From the NCBI GenBank assembly GCA_903834785.1, contig CAILKP010000064.1:1-64000 (forward strand): 64,000 bases of DNA. The letters run 5' to 3'. Position 1 is the stretch's first letter. Each line of letters opens with the position of its first letter. Below, piece by piece: positions 1 through 9,969 of this stretch. Position numbers and translations under genes: made by a program. The notes under the pieces are model-generated. The model searched no databases. It worked only from the letters and a program-made list of their open reading frames with translations, and had not been told where the DNA came from. The DNA is from an uncultured bacterium (GTDB lineage Bacteria; Planctomycetota; Phycisphaerae; Phycisphaerales; UBA1924).

Positions 1-67
1 CCCGGGACAAGGAGCATGGAACTGTTTCATGAAGGCCCCGGGGGTACCCAGAAGCAGGCTGGCCGCG

Positions 68-73
68 TATGAT
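68..73 (+). promoter_or_regulatory. Candidate -10 element upstream of pdhB
   Basis: TATGAT lies about 50 bases before the pdhB start and differs from the TATAAT consensus at one base. The hexamer 17 bases upstream (TACCCA, 45-50) matches the -35 consensus at only three positions. A transcript from here would begin near the small hairpin at 79-93. The assignment is by eye. Confidence 0.35.
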
Positions 74-78
74 GACCC

Positions 79-104
79 CCCGCATCTTGCGGGTGTGTTT
101 ATTT
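79..104 (+). terminator. Small hairpin with T-rich tail before pdhB
   Basis: CCCGCA (79-84) and TGCGGG (88-93) form a 6-bp stem with a 3-base loop, followed by TGTGTTTATTT. It may terminate the gene upstream of the window (often pdhA) or attenuate pdhB. The preceding sequence is too short to identify any upstream gene. Confidence 0.35.
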
Positions 105-123
105 GCATATCCAGGCCAAACCC

Positions 124-1167
124 ATGTCTACCACCTACGTCGCTTCCGCCCCTGATCTGCTCAAGCCCGTGCCCACCCGCGAGGGCACCCGCCTTATCCA
201 GTTCCGCGAGGCCCTCCGCGAGGCCATGACCGAGGAGATGCGCCGCGATGACCGCATCTTCCTCATGGGTGAGGAAGTCGCGTACTACAACGGCGCGTAC
301 AAGGTCAGCCAGGGCATGCTCGAGGAGTTCGGGCCCCGCCGCATCATCGACACGCCCATCAGCGAGAACGGCTTCGCCGGTCTGGCCGTGGGTGCCGCCA
401 TGTACGGCCTGCGGCCCATCGTCGAGTTCATGAGCTGGAGCTTCTCGCTGGTGGCCGCCGACCAGATCCTCAACAACGTGCCCAAGATGCTGTACATGTC
501 CGGCGGCCAGTGGGGCTGCCCCATCGTCTTCCGCGGCAACAACGGCGCCGGTGGCCAGCTCGGCAGCACCCACAGCTGGTGCGTCGAAGCCCTGTACTCC
601 AACGTGCCGGGCATGAAGATCGCTATCCCCAGCTGCCCGTTCGATGCCAAGGGCCTGCTCAAGACGGCCATCGTCGACAACGACCCCGTGTTCTTCCTGG
701 AGTCCGAGCGCATGCTCGCCGACAAGGGCCACGTGCCCGAGGAGGAGTACTACGTGCCCTTCGGCCAGGCCGCCCTCCGCAGCGAAGGCAGCGATGTCAC
801 GCTGGTGAGCTTCGGCCGCCCCGTGAACTTCTGCCTCGAGGCCGTCAAGGAACTCGAGAAGGAAGGCATCACCGCCGATGTGCTGGACATGCGGACCATC
901 CGCCCGCTGGACATCGGCGCGGTCATCCGCTCGGTCAAGAAGACCAACCGGCTGGTTGTGGTCGATCAGTCCTGGCCGTTCGCGTCCATCGCCACCGAGG
1001 TCATCACCCAGACCTGCGAGAAGGCGTTTGACTATCTCGATGCCAACCCGCTGCGCGTGAACACCGAGGATGTCCCCACGCCGTACGCCAAGAACCTGGA
1101 GGCTGAATATCTGCCGCACAAGGGCAAGATCATTCAGGCTGTGAAGGCCTCGCTGCACCGGCTGTAA
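124..1167 (+). CDS. pdhB: Pyruvate dehydrogenase E1 component, beta subunit
   Basis: The 347-residue protein is the beta chain of the thiamine-diphosphate-dependent alpha2beta2 E1 enzyme, which decarboxylates pyruvate and reductively acetylates the E2 lipoyl group in the cytoplasm. It has the N-terminal transketolase pyrimidine-binding domain (about residues 20-200, with the MGEEV glutamate that activates the cofactor and the ISENGFAGLAVGAA helix) and the C-terminal transketolase domain (about 210-340). I start at the ATG at 124; an in-frame TTG at 103 adds seven residues without family support. The E2 gene follows 137 bases downstream on the same strand, so the two are probably co-transcribed. 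The alpha subunit gene is not in the window and may lie just upstream. Length is normal for the family. Confidence 0.93.
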   Translation: MSTTYVASAPDLLKPVPTREGTRLIQFREALREAMTEEMRRDDRIFLMGEEVAYYNGAYKVSQGMLEEFGPRRIIDTPISENGFAGLAVGAAMYGLRPIVEFMSWSFSLVAADQILNNVPKMLYMSGGQWGCPIVFRGNNGAGGQLGSTHSWCVEALYSNVPGMKIAIPSCPFDAKGLLKTAIVDNDPVFFLESERMLADKGHVPEEEYYVPFGQAALRSEGSDVTLVSFGRPVNFCLEAVKELEKEGITADVLDMRTIRPLDIGAVIRSVKKTNRLVVVDQSWPFASIATEVITQTCEKAFDYLDANPLRVNTEDVPTPYAKNLEAEYLPHKGKIIQAVKASLHRL

Positions 1168-1304
1168 GGTGTAAAGGCCCGTACAGGGCCGGTCCCCGCC
1201 GCCCTCGCTGACTGTCCGTTCATCTCGTTTCGTTCCCCCGCCTCCGTTCCTTTGCCCCCTCCCCGCGCCGCCGCGGCTGCTCGCTTCTCCCGGATCCCCA
1301 CGCC

Positions 1305-2639
1305 ATGGCTACCAACCTGACAATGCCCCGCCTCTCCGACACCATGGAAGTGGGCACGATCGTCAAGTGGCACATCAAGCCCGGTTCCAAGGTCAAGAGC
1401 GGCGATGTCATCGCCGACATCGAAACCGACAAGGCCACGATGGAACTGCAGACCTTCGAGGACGGCTCCGTCTCGGAACTGGTCATCAAGGAAGGTCAGC
1501 CCACCCCGGTCGGCACCACCATCCTCCGCTGGGACGGCGGCACTGACGGCCCCGGCGCAAAGGGTGCCAAGCCCACCAGCGCGGCTGAGGCCAAGCCCGA
1601 TGCCGCGGCACACGCCTCGGCCAACGGCCACGGACACAGCAACGGCACCGGCAGCGAGCGCATCTTCGCCTCGCCCCTGGCCCGCAAGATCGCCGCGGAC
1701 TCGGGCATCGGCCTGGCCGGCATCACCGGCACCGGCCCCAGCGGCCGCATCACCCGCCGCGATGTCGAGGCCGTGCTGGCCAGCGGCGGCGCAACCCTCG
1801 CCGTGACCGCCGCCGCCCCGACCTACGCCCCCGCGGCAGTTGCCCCGGTTGCTGCCCCGGCACCAAAGGTCGCTCCCGCCCCGGCCCCGCTCATGGTCCC
1901 CGTGGCCTCGGGCCTCAAGCGCCAGACCATCGCCCTGAGCAACATGCGTCGCACCATCGCGGCCCGCCTGGTCGAGAGCAAGACAACCATCCCCCACTAC
2001 CAGGTCACTGTCGCCATCCGCGTCGATGCACTCATGGCCCTTCGCAGCCAGCTCAACGAGCAGCTCGCCGGCCAGGGCGTCAAGCTCTCGGTCAACGACT
2101 TCATCGTCCGCGCCTGCGCTTTGGCCATGCACCAGCACCCGTTTGTCAACTCCCGCTGGATCGGCACCAAGGGCCAGGAAGCCATCGCGATCATGGACCA
2201 GGTCAACGTGGGTGTGGCCATCTCGCTGCCGCAGGACAAGGGCGGCGGCCTGGTCGTCGCCACACTGCGTCAGGCCGATGCCAAGGGCCTCCGCCAGCTC
2301 TCCGCCGAGACCAAAGCCCTGGCCGACAAGGCCCGCACCAAGGGCCTGACCATCGACGAGATGGGCGACAGCACCTTCACGATCAGCAACCTGGGCATGT
2401 TCGGTGTCGAGCACTTCACGGCGATCATCAACCCGCCCAACGCGGCCATCCTGGCCGTCGGCGGCGCGGTCAAGAAGCCGGTTGTCGAGACCAAGAACGG
2501 GGTCGACTCGATCGTCGTCGGCCACGAGATGCAGATGACACTCTCCAGCGACCACCGCATCATCGACGGTGCGATGGCCGCTGCGTACCTCTCGACGGTC
2601 AAGCAGTACCTCGAGAAGCCCGCCACGCTGCTGGTGTAA
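1305..2639 (+). CDS. pdhC: Dihydrolipoamide acetyltransferase, E2 of pyruvate dehydrogenase
   Basis: The 444-residue E2 core enzyme transfers the acetyl group from lipoamide to CoA. An N-terminal lipoyl domain (about 1-78) has the lipoylation site K43 in ETDKATME. An Ala/Pro-rich linker leads to the E3/E1-binding domain (about 122-160, starting ASPLARKIA). A second Ala/Pro linker and the catalytic acyltransferase domain (about 205-444) follow, ending with the active-site motif DHRIIDG (H417, D421). There is a single lipoyl domain. It follows pdhB and converges on clpX, with a perfect palindromic terminator between them. The pyruvate (rather than branched-chain or 2-oxoglutarate) assignment rests on the adjacent E1-beta and is likely but not proven. 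Confidence 0.92.
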   Translation: MATNLTMPRLSDTMEVGTIVKWHIKPGSKVKSGDVIADIETDKATMELQTFEDGSVSELVIKEGQPTPVGTTILRWDGGTDGPGAKGAKPTSAAEAKPDAAAHASANGHGHSNGTGSERIFASPLARKIAADSGIGLAGITGTGPSGRITRRDVEAVLASGGATLAVTAAAPTYAPAAVAPVAAPAPKVAPAPAPLMVPVASGLKRQTIALSNMRRTIAARLVESKTTIPHYQVTVAIRVDALMALRSQLNEQLAGQGVKLSVNDFIVRACALAMHQHPFVNSRWIGTKGQEAIAIMDQVNVGVAISLPQDKGGGLVVATLRQADAKGLRQLSAETKALADKARTKGLTIDEMGDSTFTISNLGMFGVEHFTAIINPPNAAILAVGGAVKKPVVETKNGVDSIVVGHEMQMTLSSDHRIIDGAMAAAYLSTVKQYLEKPATLLV

Positions 2640-2698
2640 AGCCGGCGTTTGAGCCGCCGACATCGCCACAGTCCCGCCAGGAAAACTCAAAAGCAACT

Positions 2699-2734
2699 GC
2701 GGCCTCGGAGCATGCTCCGAGGCCGCGTCGTTTT
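2699..2734. terminator. Bidirectional terminator between pdhC and clpX
   Basis: A perfect 28-base palindrome at 2699-2726 (arm GCGGCCTCGGAGCA) is followed by GTCGTTTTC on the plus strand. It is preceded by an A-rich stretch (GAAAACTCAAAAG) that becomes T-rich on the minus strand. It lies between two converging genes, so it can serve both. Confidence 0.75.
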
Positions 2735-2756
2735 CAAATCAAACCTCACCCTCGCT

Positions 2757-4052
<1,296 letters not shown>

Positions 4053-4308
4053 ATGGCGGCGTCTTTGCTCAGGATTGTGGCGAGCCGTGCGACGCCGCCG
4101 GAGCCGACAATGACTCCGGAGGTATCGAGCAACCGCCGTGTGGAGTGTATCGACCGGCTACGTTCCCGGCTAGATGGGAAACTGGGCAGAACCCCAGCTT
4201 ATACGGACGCTGCAAGCACCTTTTCTGCCCCGCGAACCGGTTTCAACGCCGCGAAGCCGCCCCTTCCATCGCTTCACATGTTCCCGCCGGACCGCGTGAT
4301 AGCTTCGC

Positions 4309-4337
4309 TTGTGAGTTTGGGGATTTTGGGTTATCTG
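4309..4337 (+). promoter_or_regulatory. Candidate promoter of the kinase-STAND gene
   Basis: TTGTGA (4309-4314) and TATCTG (4332-4337) are separated by 17 bases, about 90 bases before the chosen start codon. The match to consensus is partial; assigned by eye. Confidence 0.35.
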
Positions 4338-4359
4338 GTACAACGCTGGGGCATTCGCC

Positions 4360-4375
4360 TGACAATCATTTGTCA
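4360..4375. promoter_or_regulatory. Inverted repeat TGACAA-N4-TTGTCA
   Basis: Two perfect 6-base half-sites are separated by TCAT, in the likely 5' leader of the kinase-STAND gene. The form suits a homodimeric repressor site. No regulator can be named. Confidence 0.35.
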
Positions 4376-4427
4376 ATGGTCGCCCAGCCTGACGCTGGCG
4401 ACCGCCGCGTCGAGGGAACCCAGCCAC

Positions 4428-7400
4428 ATGACCTGGCCGCAGACAATCGATCAGCGCTACCGCATCCAGGGCGACGAGCCCTTGGGCAGCGGCGGCATGG
4501 GCGAGGTCCACCTCTATTTCGACCTCAAGCTCTCACGCCCCGTCGCGATCAAACGGCTGAGCGCCAATGTTCTCGGCCGCGAGGACGCCGTCGAGCGTTT
4601 CCTGCGCGAGGCACGCATGCTCGCCTCGATCAGCGATGTCAACGTCGTCGCGGTGTATGACCTGGTCACCCTTGACTCTCAGTTCTACCTGATCACCGAG
4701 TACGTGCCCGGCCGCACGCTCGCCAAGGAGATCCGCTCAGCACCCGGCGGCCGCCTCACTGCAGAGCAGGCCTGCGGCATCATGGCGGCTGTTTCCTCGG
4801 GCCTGGCCTCGGCCCACCGATTGGGGATCGTCCATCGCGACATCAAGCCCGGCAACGTCCTTATCCGTACTGACGGCACCGTCAAGATCTGCGACTTCGG
4901 CATCGGCAAGCTCATCAGCGATGCCACCGGCAGCAGCACCGGCCCCCAGGCCACGGTGCTTTCCCCGGAGTTGACCGCCGCGGATCACGTCACTGCACTG
5001 ACCGTGACGGGCGGCTTCATCGGCACGCCGGGCTACGCAAGCCCGGAGCAAGTCAGCGGCCGGCTCGACCTCAGCGAATCCTCCGACCTCTTTGCGGTCG
5101 GCTCGTGCTTGTTTGAAGCACTTGCTGGCTCACCCGCGTTCCCCGGTCACGCCGGTGAGCGGCGCGAGCGGACCATCAAGGGTGATGCCAACTGGCCCGC
5201 CCTGCCCAAAGACCTGCCCACCCGCGTCACTGTGCTGCTTGCGGCCGCTCTGGCTCGCTCGCCGGAGCATCGGGCCGTCGATGGTCAGCCATTGACCGCC
5301 GCCACGCTCGCTCGTGAACTGGCCAGCCGCCAGACCGTCACCACCCGCCCTGTTCGCGGCAACCGCCTTCCGCGACCGCTCACGCGGTTCATCGGCCGGC
5401 AGAAGGACCTGCGCGAGCTTGTTGCGCTGCTGGCAGCACCGCCCGAAGCCGGTAGCCCACCGGCGGTCATCACTCTTCACGGCGCCGGCGGCATCGGCAA
5501 AACCCGCCTGGCCATCGCCGCGGCAGAGGCGGCATGCCGCGCAGCAGAACAGGCCGGCGGCCAGCCCCCCGCCATCTGCTTCGCCGACCTGAGTCTGATC
5601 ACACCAGCCGACGGCGGCAACGCCACCGCCGCCCACGCAGCAGCGGAACAAGCCCTCATCGCGGCACTCGCCGCTGATGGTCGCTCTATCGCCGCCGACC
5701 TGACCGATGCCCTGCTGACCCGCACGGCCGACCGCCCCGTGCTGCTGGTTATTGACAACTGCGAGACCGCACCCGCCGCGGTGCGCACCATGCTCACCGC
5801 AGCGATGGGTGAACTCGATGCATCGTGGCTGACAGTGCTGACGACAAGCCGCGAAGCCATCGGCGTGCCCGGTGAACACCTCTTTGCTGTCCGGCCGCTG
5901 CCGCTACCGCCGGAGGTGCCGCTCGCCGACGAATCAGCCGATGCAACCCGCGACCCCAAGTGTTCGTTACCAAGCGACCCGTCCCCCACCGTGCTGCGTG
6001 AGATCACCGGCTCGGAAGCCGTGGAACTCTTCTGTGCGCGGGCCCGCCTCAACGACCGCACCTTCGATCTGACCGGCGGTAACGCCGGTCTGGTCGCGGC
6101 CATCTGCCGCCGCGTTGATGGCATCCCACTGGCCATTGAGTGGGCCGCCGCGCTGATCGCGGTCATGGACCTGCGGGCGATCCTCGAAACACTCCGTGAT
6201 GCAACCCAGGGCCCGCCGCCGGACTTGGCGGTGACGATGAACGCCGGCCAGCGAACGCTTGAAACGCTCGTCGGCTCATCACTGCAGAAACTCCCCGCTC
6301 CGCTGCTGGACCTGCTGCACCGTCTTTCGGTGCTCACGACGCACTTCAGTATGGATGCCGCCCGAGCCCTCGCGCCTGACTGGCCCGATCTGGTAGCCGA
6401 TCTCTCCCGGCTCTGGGCCCGCTCGCTGGTGATGCTCGACCGCTCGGACTCTGCCACGCGGTACCTCGTTCCCGCGACAGTGCGGGACTATTGCCGCCGG
6501 ACCGCCCCGGCCCGACGCCTGGCCACCGCCCGGGCGCACAAGATCACCTGGTGCCTGGCCTTGGCCGAGCGAACCGCCCCACTGCTGGCCCGGGGCGACT
6601 ACGACGCGGCAGATGCCGTGCTGCGCCCGGAAATGCCGCACCTTCGCGAGGCCTGGACGCTGCTGGACCCCCAGCACGCCCGGAGCATGTTCACCCTCGC
6701 CCGCCAGAGCGAGCCGCCCGATTCCCGGGCCCGGCTGGCCATCGCCCTGCACCGGTACTTCTACATGTACGGTCCGCGGCAGCTTGGCATCGACTGGGCC
6801 GTCATCGCCGCCGAGGCACGCACGCCCGCCACAGCACCCGACCGCCTCCTCGCCGAGTTGTACCGCGCCGCCGGCGTCATCGCCCACGGGGCCGAGCGCT
6901 GGCCAGAGGCCGAACGCTTCGCCCGGCTTGCCTTGCCGATCTTCCGCGATCTGGGTGACTCGCTGGGCGTGGCCCGTTTGTCCAACAACCTGGGCACCGC
7001 CATCGCCGCTCAGGGGCGCTTCGAGGAAGCCGCCGCGGCACAGAGCGAAGCACTGGACCGCTACCGGCAGCTGGGTGATGCCAACGGCATGGCCTCCGTC
7101 CTGCTCAACTTGTCCTTCCACGACCTCAAGGCCGGCCAGTTCGCGGCGGCTCAGGAGCACGCCAGTCAGGCCGTGGCCCACTTCACGATTTCGGGAGATC
7201 GCCACCGCCTGGCCACAGCGCTGCACAACCTGGGCCACGCGCTCATGGCCCTAGGCCGCTGCGGCGAGGCCACCGGGCCATTGGCAGACTCCATCGCCAT
7301 CCGCCTGGGCATCGGTGATGAGCATGGTGCGCTGCAGTCGATGATCTTCCTGGCCTCCACCCGTCTGCGGGCCCCGGCACCGGCCGATGTCCGTGCCGCG

Positions 7401-7595
7401 GCGGAACACAGCAGCAAACTTGTGGGCTATGCCGAGCGCCGGTGCAGCCGCCTCCGCATCCCGCTGGACTCCATGCTGCTGGCCGAACTCAAGTTCAGTC
7501 GCGAAACGCTGCAGCGACTGTTGCCGCCAGAGCGGCTGAGCACGCTGCTGGAGGTTTGGTCGGAGGAGACTCCGGCCGGCCAGATTGTCTTGTGA
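4428..7595 (+). CDS. Ser/Thr protein kinase fused to STAND ATPase and TPR repeats
   Basis: A 1055-residue cytoplasmic signalling protein. Residues 10-290 form a Hanks-type kinase: glycine loop GSGGMGEV, K42 in VAIK, HRD at 136-138, DFG at 156-158 and the GTPGYASPEQ activation segment. All catalytic residues are present. A STAND-type ATPase follows, with Walker A GAGGIGKT near 353-360 and Walker B VLLVIDN near 437-443. A helical region and tetratricopeptide repeats (about 780-990) complete it. The frame is open far upstream into clpX. I chose the ATG at 4428 because kinase homology starts nine codons later. By analogy with other STAND proteins, nucleotide-dependent oligomerisation would be triggered by a ligand at the repeats. 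Ligand and phosphorylation targets are unknown. No membrane segment is visible. Confidence 0.85.
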   Translation: MTWPQTIDQRYRIQGDEPLGSGGMGEVHLYFDLKLSRPVAIKRLSANVLGREDAVERFLREARMLASISDVNVVAVYDLVTLDSQFYLITEYVPGRTLAKEIRSAPGGRLTAEQACGIMAAVSSGLASAHRLGIVHRDIKPGNVLIRTDGTVKICDFGIGKLISDATGSSTGPQATVLSPELTAADHVTALTVTGGFIGTPGYASPEQVSGRLDLSESSDLFAVGSCLFEALAGSPAFPGHAGERRERTIKGDANWPALPKDLPTRVTVLLAAALARSPEHRAVDGQPLTAATLARELASRQTVTTRPVRGNRLPRPLTRFIGRQKDLRELVALLAAPPEAGSPPAVITLHGAGGIGKTRLAIAAAEAACRAAEQAGGQPPAICFADLSLITPADGGNATAAHAAAEQALIAALAADGRSIAADLTDALLTRTADRPVLLVIDNCETAPAAVRTMLTAAMGELDASWLTVLTTSREAIGVPGEHLFAVRPLPLPPEVPLADESADATRDPKCSLPSDPSPTVLREITGSEAVELFCARARLNDRTFDLTGGNAGLVAAICRRVDGIPLAIEWAAALIAVMDLRAILETLRDATQGPPPDLAVTMNAGQRTLETLVGSSLQKLPAPLLDLLHRLSVLTTHFSMDAARALAPDWPDLVADLSRLWARSLVMLDRSDSATRYLVPATVRDYCRRTAPARRLATARAHKITWCLALAERTAPLLARGDYDAADAVLRPEMPHLREAWTLLDPQHARSMFTLARQSEPPDSRARLAIALHRYFYMYGPRQLGIDWAVIAAEARTPATAPDRLLAELYRAAGVIAHGAERWPEAERFARLALPIFRDLGDSLGVARLSNNLGTAIAAQGRFEEAAAAQSEALDRYRQLGDANGMASVLLNLSFHDLKAGQFAAAQEHASQAVAHFTISGDRHRLATALHNLGHALMALGRCGEATGPLADSIAIRLGIGDEHGALQSMIFLASTRLRAPAPADVRAAAEHSSKLVGYAERRCSRLRIPLDSMLLAELKFSRETLQRLLPPERLSTLLEVWSEETPAGQIVL

Positions 7596-7598
7596 TCG

Positions 7599-7615
7599 AC
7601 CAGCGCGTCGCTGGT
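7599..7615 (+). terminator. Weak hairpin after the kinase-STAND gene
   Basis: ACCAGCG and CGCTGGT pair across a CGT loop just after the stop codon. The tail (TGTCAGTCGTC) is only mildly T-rich, so termination is uncertain. Confidence 0.3.
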
Positions 7616-7669
7616 TGTCAGTCGTCATTCGTTACCTTTGCCCTGCTGACCCACCATTCGAGAACGCCC

Positions 7670-8278
7670 ATGACCCACCGCCCCACACGTAGTCAGTGCT
7701 CTCAATCGTCTCTGGCTTTGGTGCTCTGCGCTGCCGCGCTGGCGGCGATCGCCGGATGTGCCTCGAGCTCTGGCAGTGCTGGTCAGGAGGCCGCGGCCTC
7801 CGCACGCGAACCCGCCCCCAAGTCCGCCCCGGCCGCTGCGCCGGCAACGGCTCGCGACTCGACCAGAACGCTGCTGACAACGGACAAGCCAACGTTCACT
7901 CCATCCGGCACACGTGCCCAGTCCGTGCCCGACAGTCTCGAGCAGGTTGCCATGCCGGCCTTCGGATACCGGCCGGGCGACCTGATCCAGTTCTCGTTTA
8001 CCACCTCATCCCCTATTGGCAGCGCGACCCCTGTCGACCTGACGCTCAAGCTTGAGTCCTCCGATCCGGCGGTCAAGCTTCCGGTCGTTTTCGAGCAAAG
8101 CTGCGCTCAGATGGTGGCGGCAGGCACCAAGTCAATCCTGACCGTTCCGATTCCGCTGACTGCGGACGTCAGCGTGGGCAAGCCAATCACCGGAGTTGCC
8201 ACACTCTCAGGGGGCGGAAAGTCGGTCACCCGCCCGTTTACGCTATCCTTTGTGCAGGTTGCGGGTACGAAGCCCTGA
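7670..8278 (+). CDS. Hypothetical lipoprotein
   Basis: A 202-residue protein with a basic N-terminus, a hydrophobic signal segment and a lipobox-like AIAGC at about residue 26. It is therefore probably lipid-anchored in the cell envelope. An Ala/Pro/Ser-rich linker follows. The C-terminal part (about residues 85-200) looks beta-rich, with alternating hydrophobic residues resembling an immunoglobulin-like fold, but I recognise no named family. I chose the ATG at 7670 because it places the signal sequence at the N-terminus; the frame is open upstream into the kinase gene. It sits alone before tRNA-Pro. Confidence 0.65.
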   Translation: MTHRPTRSQCSQSSLALVLCAAALAAIAGCASSSGSAGQEAAASAREPAPKSAPAAAPATARDSTRTLLTTDKPTFTPSGTRAQSVPDSLEQVAMPAFGYRPGDLIQFSFTTSSPIGSATPVDLTLKLESSDPAVKLPVVFEQSCAQMVAAGTKSILTVPIPLTADVSVGKPITGVATLSGGGKSVTRPFTLSFVQVAGTKP

Positions 8279-8355
8279 GCCGAGGCAGAAACGCAACCGC
8301 CCGAACAACCCCCGATAACCGCCCCCGCCAACTGGCCAAACCCGCTGCGGACTGC

Positions 8356-8361
8356 TATACT
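8356..8361 (+). promoter_or_regulatory. -10 element of tRNA-Pro
   Basis: TATACT lies 12 bases before the first base of the tRNA, at the spacing expected for a promoter starting transcription a few bases upstream of the mature 5' end. No good -35 match is seen. An identical hexamer lies upstream of aspS. Confidence 0.5.
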
Positions 8362-8373
8362 CCCCTCCACCAA

Positions 8374-8447
8374 CGGGCTGTAGCGCAGTTTGGTAGCGCG
8401 TTTGACTGGGGGTCAAAAGGTCGTGGGTTCAAATCCCGCCAGCCCGA
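8374..8447 (+). tRNA. tRNA-Pro (anticodon GGG)
   Basis: A 74-base cloverleaf can be folded by hand. The acceptor stem is CGGGCTG/CAGCCCG with discriminator A. The D-arm is GCGC/GCGC. The anticodon stem is TTTGA/TCAAA with loop CTGGGGG, placing GGG at positions 34-36. The T-arm is GTGGG/CCCGC with loop TTCAAAT. The 3' CCA is not encoded. It reads CCC (and by wobble CCU) proline codons. Confidence 0.95.
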
Positions 8448-8457
8448 TTCACGATTG

Positions 8458-8494
8458 AACGCCCGCAGGTCAAAGACTTGCGGGCGTTGTCGTT
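8458..8494 (+). terminator. Terminator of tRNA-Pro
   Basis: A 14-bp stem (one G-T pair) closes on an AAA loop, from AACGCCCGCA at 8458 to TGCGGGCGTT ending at 8488, followed by GTCGTT. It lies 10 bases after the tRNA. Its 3' arm and following bases recur at 9970-9988. Confidence 0.65.
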
Positions 8495-8496
8495 AA
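8478..8496 (+). repeat. Direct repeat copy 1 (tRNA-Pro terminator arm)
   Basis: TTGCGGGCGTTGTCGTTAA matches 9970-9988 at 17 of 19 bases. The two copies bracket the ATP-grasp gene and the small gene after it. Confidence 0.45.
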
Positions 8497-8538
8497 CGGC
8501 CGCCGAGCGGATTTCCGCTCAATCACGTACAGTCGAAT

Positions 8539-9492
8539 GTGCGGAATGGCAAGCCCCAAATCGATGCGATCTTCTTTTGCAGGCAGCCCGGCCGTGGAAA
8601 AGCGGTTGACCAGATGTACGCGGGGGAAGAGGCTGCCGCCCGCGCGGCCGGGTTTGGGGTTCAACTCATTGATCACGACGCCGCGACGGCGGGCGACTTT
8701 GAGCGTGCTGTTCGAGGTGTCGAAGCTGAAGGCCGTGGCCGTCGATTTTTGTATCGTGGATGGATGCTCATGGCACCAGCCTATCGGGGACTCATCGACG
8801 CTCTTGGGCGGCGGCAGTGGATCCCGATCAGTTCTTCGCAGGATTACGAGTACTGCCATCATCTCGTCGGATGGGCTCGGGCACTGGGGCACCTGACGCC
8901 GCGAAGCGAGTGGATTCCGCATCCTCCACCGTTTGAACCAAGTGAACTGGCAACGCTCCTGACCAGATTTGACGGTCCGGCAATTGTGAAGGACTACGTC
9001 AAGACGGAGAAGCATGCGTGGGAAGAGGCATGCTTCATTCCGGACACTCGTGATAGAGCGAGGGCGATGGTGGTGATCCGTCGCTTCCTGGAGCTGCGTG
9101 GATCGAGCTTTGAGGGCGGCCTGGTGATCCGGGACTTTGTGAAACTGAAACCTGACGGCATCGACGCCCGCAGTGGAATGCCGCTCTCAAGAGAACTTCG
9201 GAGCTATTGGGCTGGCACACAGTGTGTCGCCATTTCCGACTACTGGCATAACAACCCGACCAGCGCGGTGCCCCCGATCGCTGAGGAGGCAGCACGCCGG
9301 ATCAATCGCCCGTTCTTCACGATCGACCTCGCCATGACAGTTGATGGTACATGGATTGTGATTGAGGTTGGAGACGGCCAGGTGTCGGCACTCCCGGATT
9401 CGCTCTCCCCGGAGTTCTTTTATGCTGCTCTTCGTGGTCATGTATCGGCTGATCGCGGAACAGTGCTTGGCGACGACGGCTCGAGCCTCTAA
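8539..9492 (+). CDS. R2K-clade ATP-grasp domain protein (DUF4343-like)
   Basis: A 317-residue protein resembling the R2K clade of ATP-grasp enzymes, a group that includes eukaryotic CDC123 and is predicted to ligate amino acids or peptides to proteins. Family-typical parts are the YRGWML stretch near residue 75, the PISSSQDYEYCHH segment near 95, the VKDYVKTEK nucleotide-binding strand, and the acidic end FTIDLAMT...VIEVGDGQV that would bind Mg-ATP. The frame begins with GTG at 8539, and family similarity begins within a few residues of it. It stands first in a run of accessory genes after tRNA-Pro. Substrate and partner are unknown. Confidence 0.75.
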   Translation: MRNGKPQIDAIFFCRQPGRGKAVDQMYAGEEAAARAAGFGVQLIDHDAATAGDFERAVRGVEAEGRGRRFLYRGWMLMAPAYRGLIDALGRRQWIPISSSQDYEYCHHLVGWARALGHLTPRSEWIPHPPPFEPSELATLLTRFDGPAIVKDYVKTEKHAWEEACFIPDTRDRARAMVVIRRFLELRGSSFEGGLVIRDFVKLKPDGIDARSGMPLSRELRSYWAGTQCVAISDYWHNNPTSAVPPIAEEAARRINRPFFTIDLAMTVDGTWIVIEVGDGQVSALPDSLSPEFFYAALRGHVSADRGTVLGDDGSSL

Positions 9493-9599
9493 CATTCTCC
9501 AAGGGAAGTTCTGTGGGTGCACTGGAACCCTGAGTCACGATGGAATGGCCCGCAGGTCATTAACCGCCGGGCGAACACTTTCTTGGAGCGGACCGTTTG

Positions 9600-9887
9600 G
9601 TGTACATCGAAGATGACATCCACTGCGAACAGGAAGGACCTTTCGGCACCTTCGCCGATGCGCTGGCCGAGCTTCGTCGTCGCGCCGTGATCGCGTGGGA
9701 TTTACCGCCAAACCAGGCTCCGTGTACGTCCTGGCGATCGTGCGGACGCGAGTACCACATTCTCGAGTACGACGAGAGATCCGAGATCCCAAGGCTCTTG
9801 AGGAAGGCCCACGTACTCGATGTCTCCGCAAAGGGCGTCGTTTGGATTGAGGGTTTCGAGCAGGAGGGGGCTGTGGGTGCCACCTAA
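9600..9887 (+). CDS. Small hypothetical protein
   Basis: A protein of about 95 residues beginning with GTG at 9600 (or TTG one codon earlier). It is acidic at the N-terminus (MYIEDD) and contains the sequence APCTSWRSCGREYHI, with two cysteines six residues apart. I recognise no family. No signal peptide or membrane segment is visible. It lies between the ATP-grasp gene and the SUKH gene, with gaps of about 107 and 130 bases, so operon membership is uncertain. The balanced amino-acid composition suggests a real gene rather than a chance frame. Confidence 0.55.
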   Translation: MYIEDDIHCEQEGPFGTFADALAELRRRAVIAWDLPPNQAPCTSWRSCGREYHILEYDERSEIPRLLRKAHVLDVSAKGVVWIEGFEQEGAVGAT

Positions 9888-9969
9888 GCGAACCGAGGCC
9901 CTCCAAGTTTCGTCCCCCCGAGTACACTGATACCGCAGTCACAGTCTGATTCGACTACGAACCAGCACG

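Larger units (their letters stand above)
4053..4427. other. Divergent intergenic region, clpX / kinase-STAND gene
   Basis: This gene-free 375-base stretch holds a plausible plus-strand promoter (4309-4337) and a small inverted repeat (4360-4375). Reading frames that cross it in phase with the kinase have no family resemblance and were excluded. I saw no clear clpX promoter. Confidence 0.5.

Noticed and set aside
1-102. 3' end of pdhA
   Set aside because: All three frames are open only briefly and too little sequence is present to recognise the E1-alpha C-terminus.
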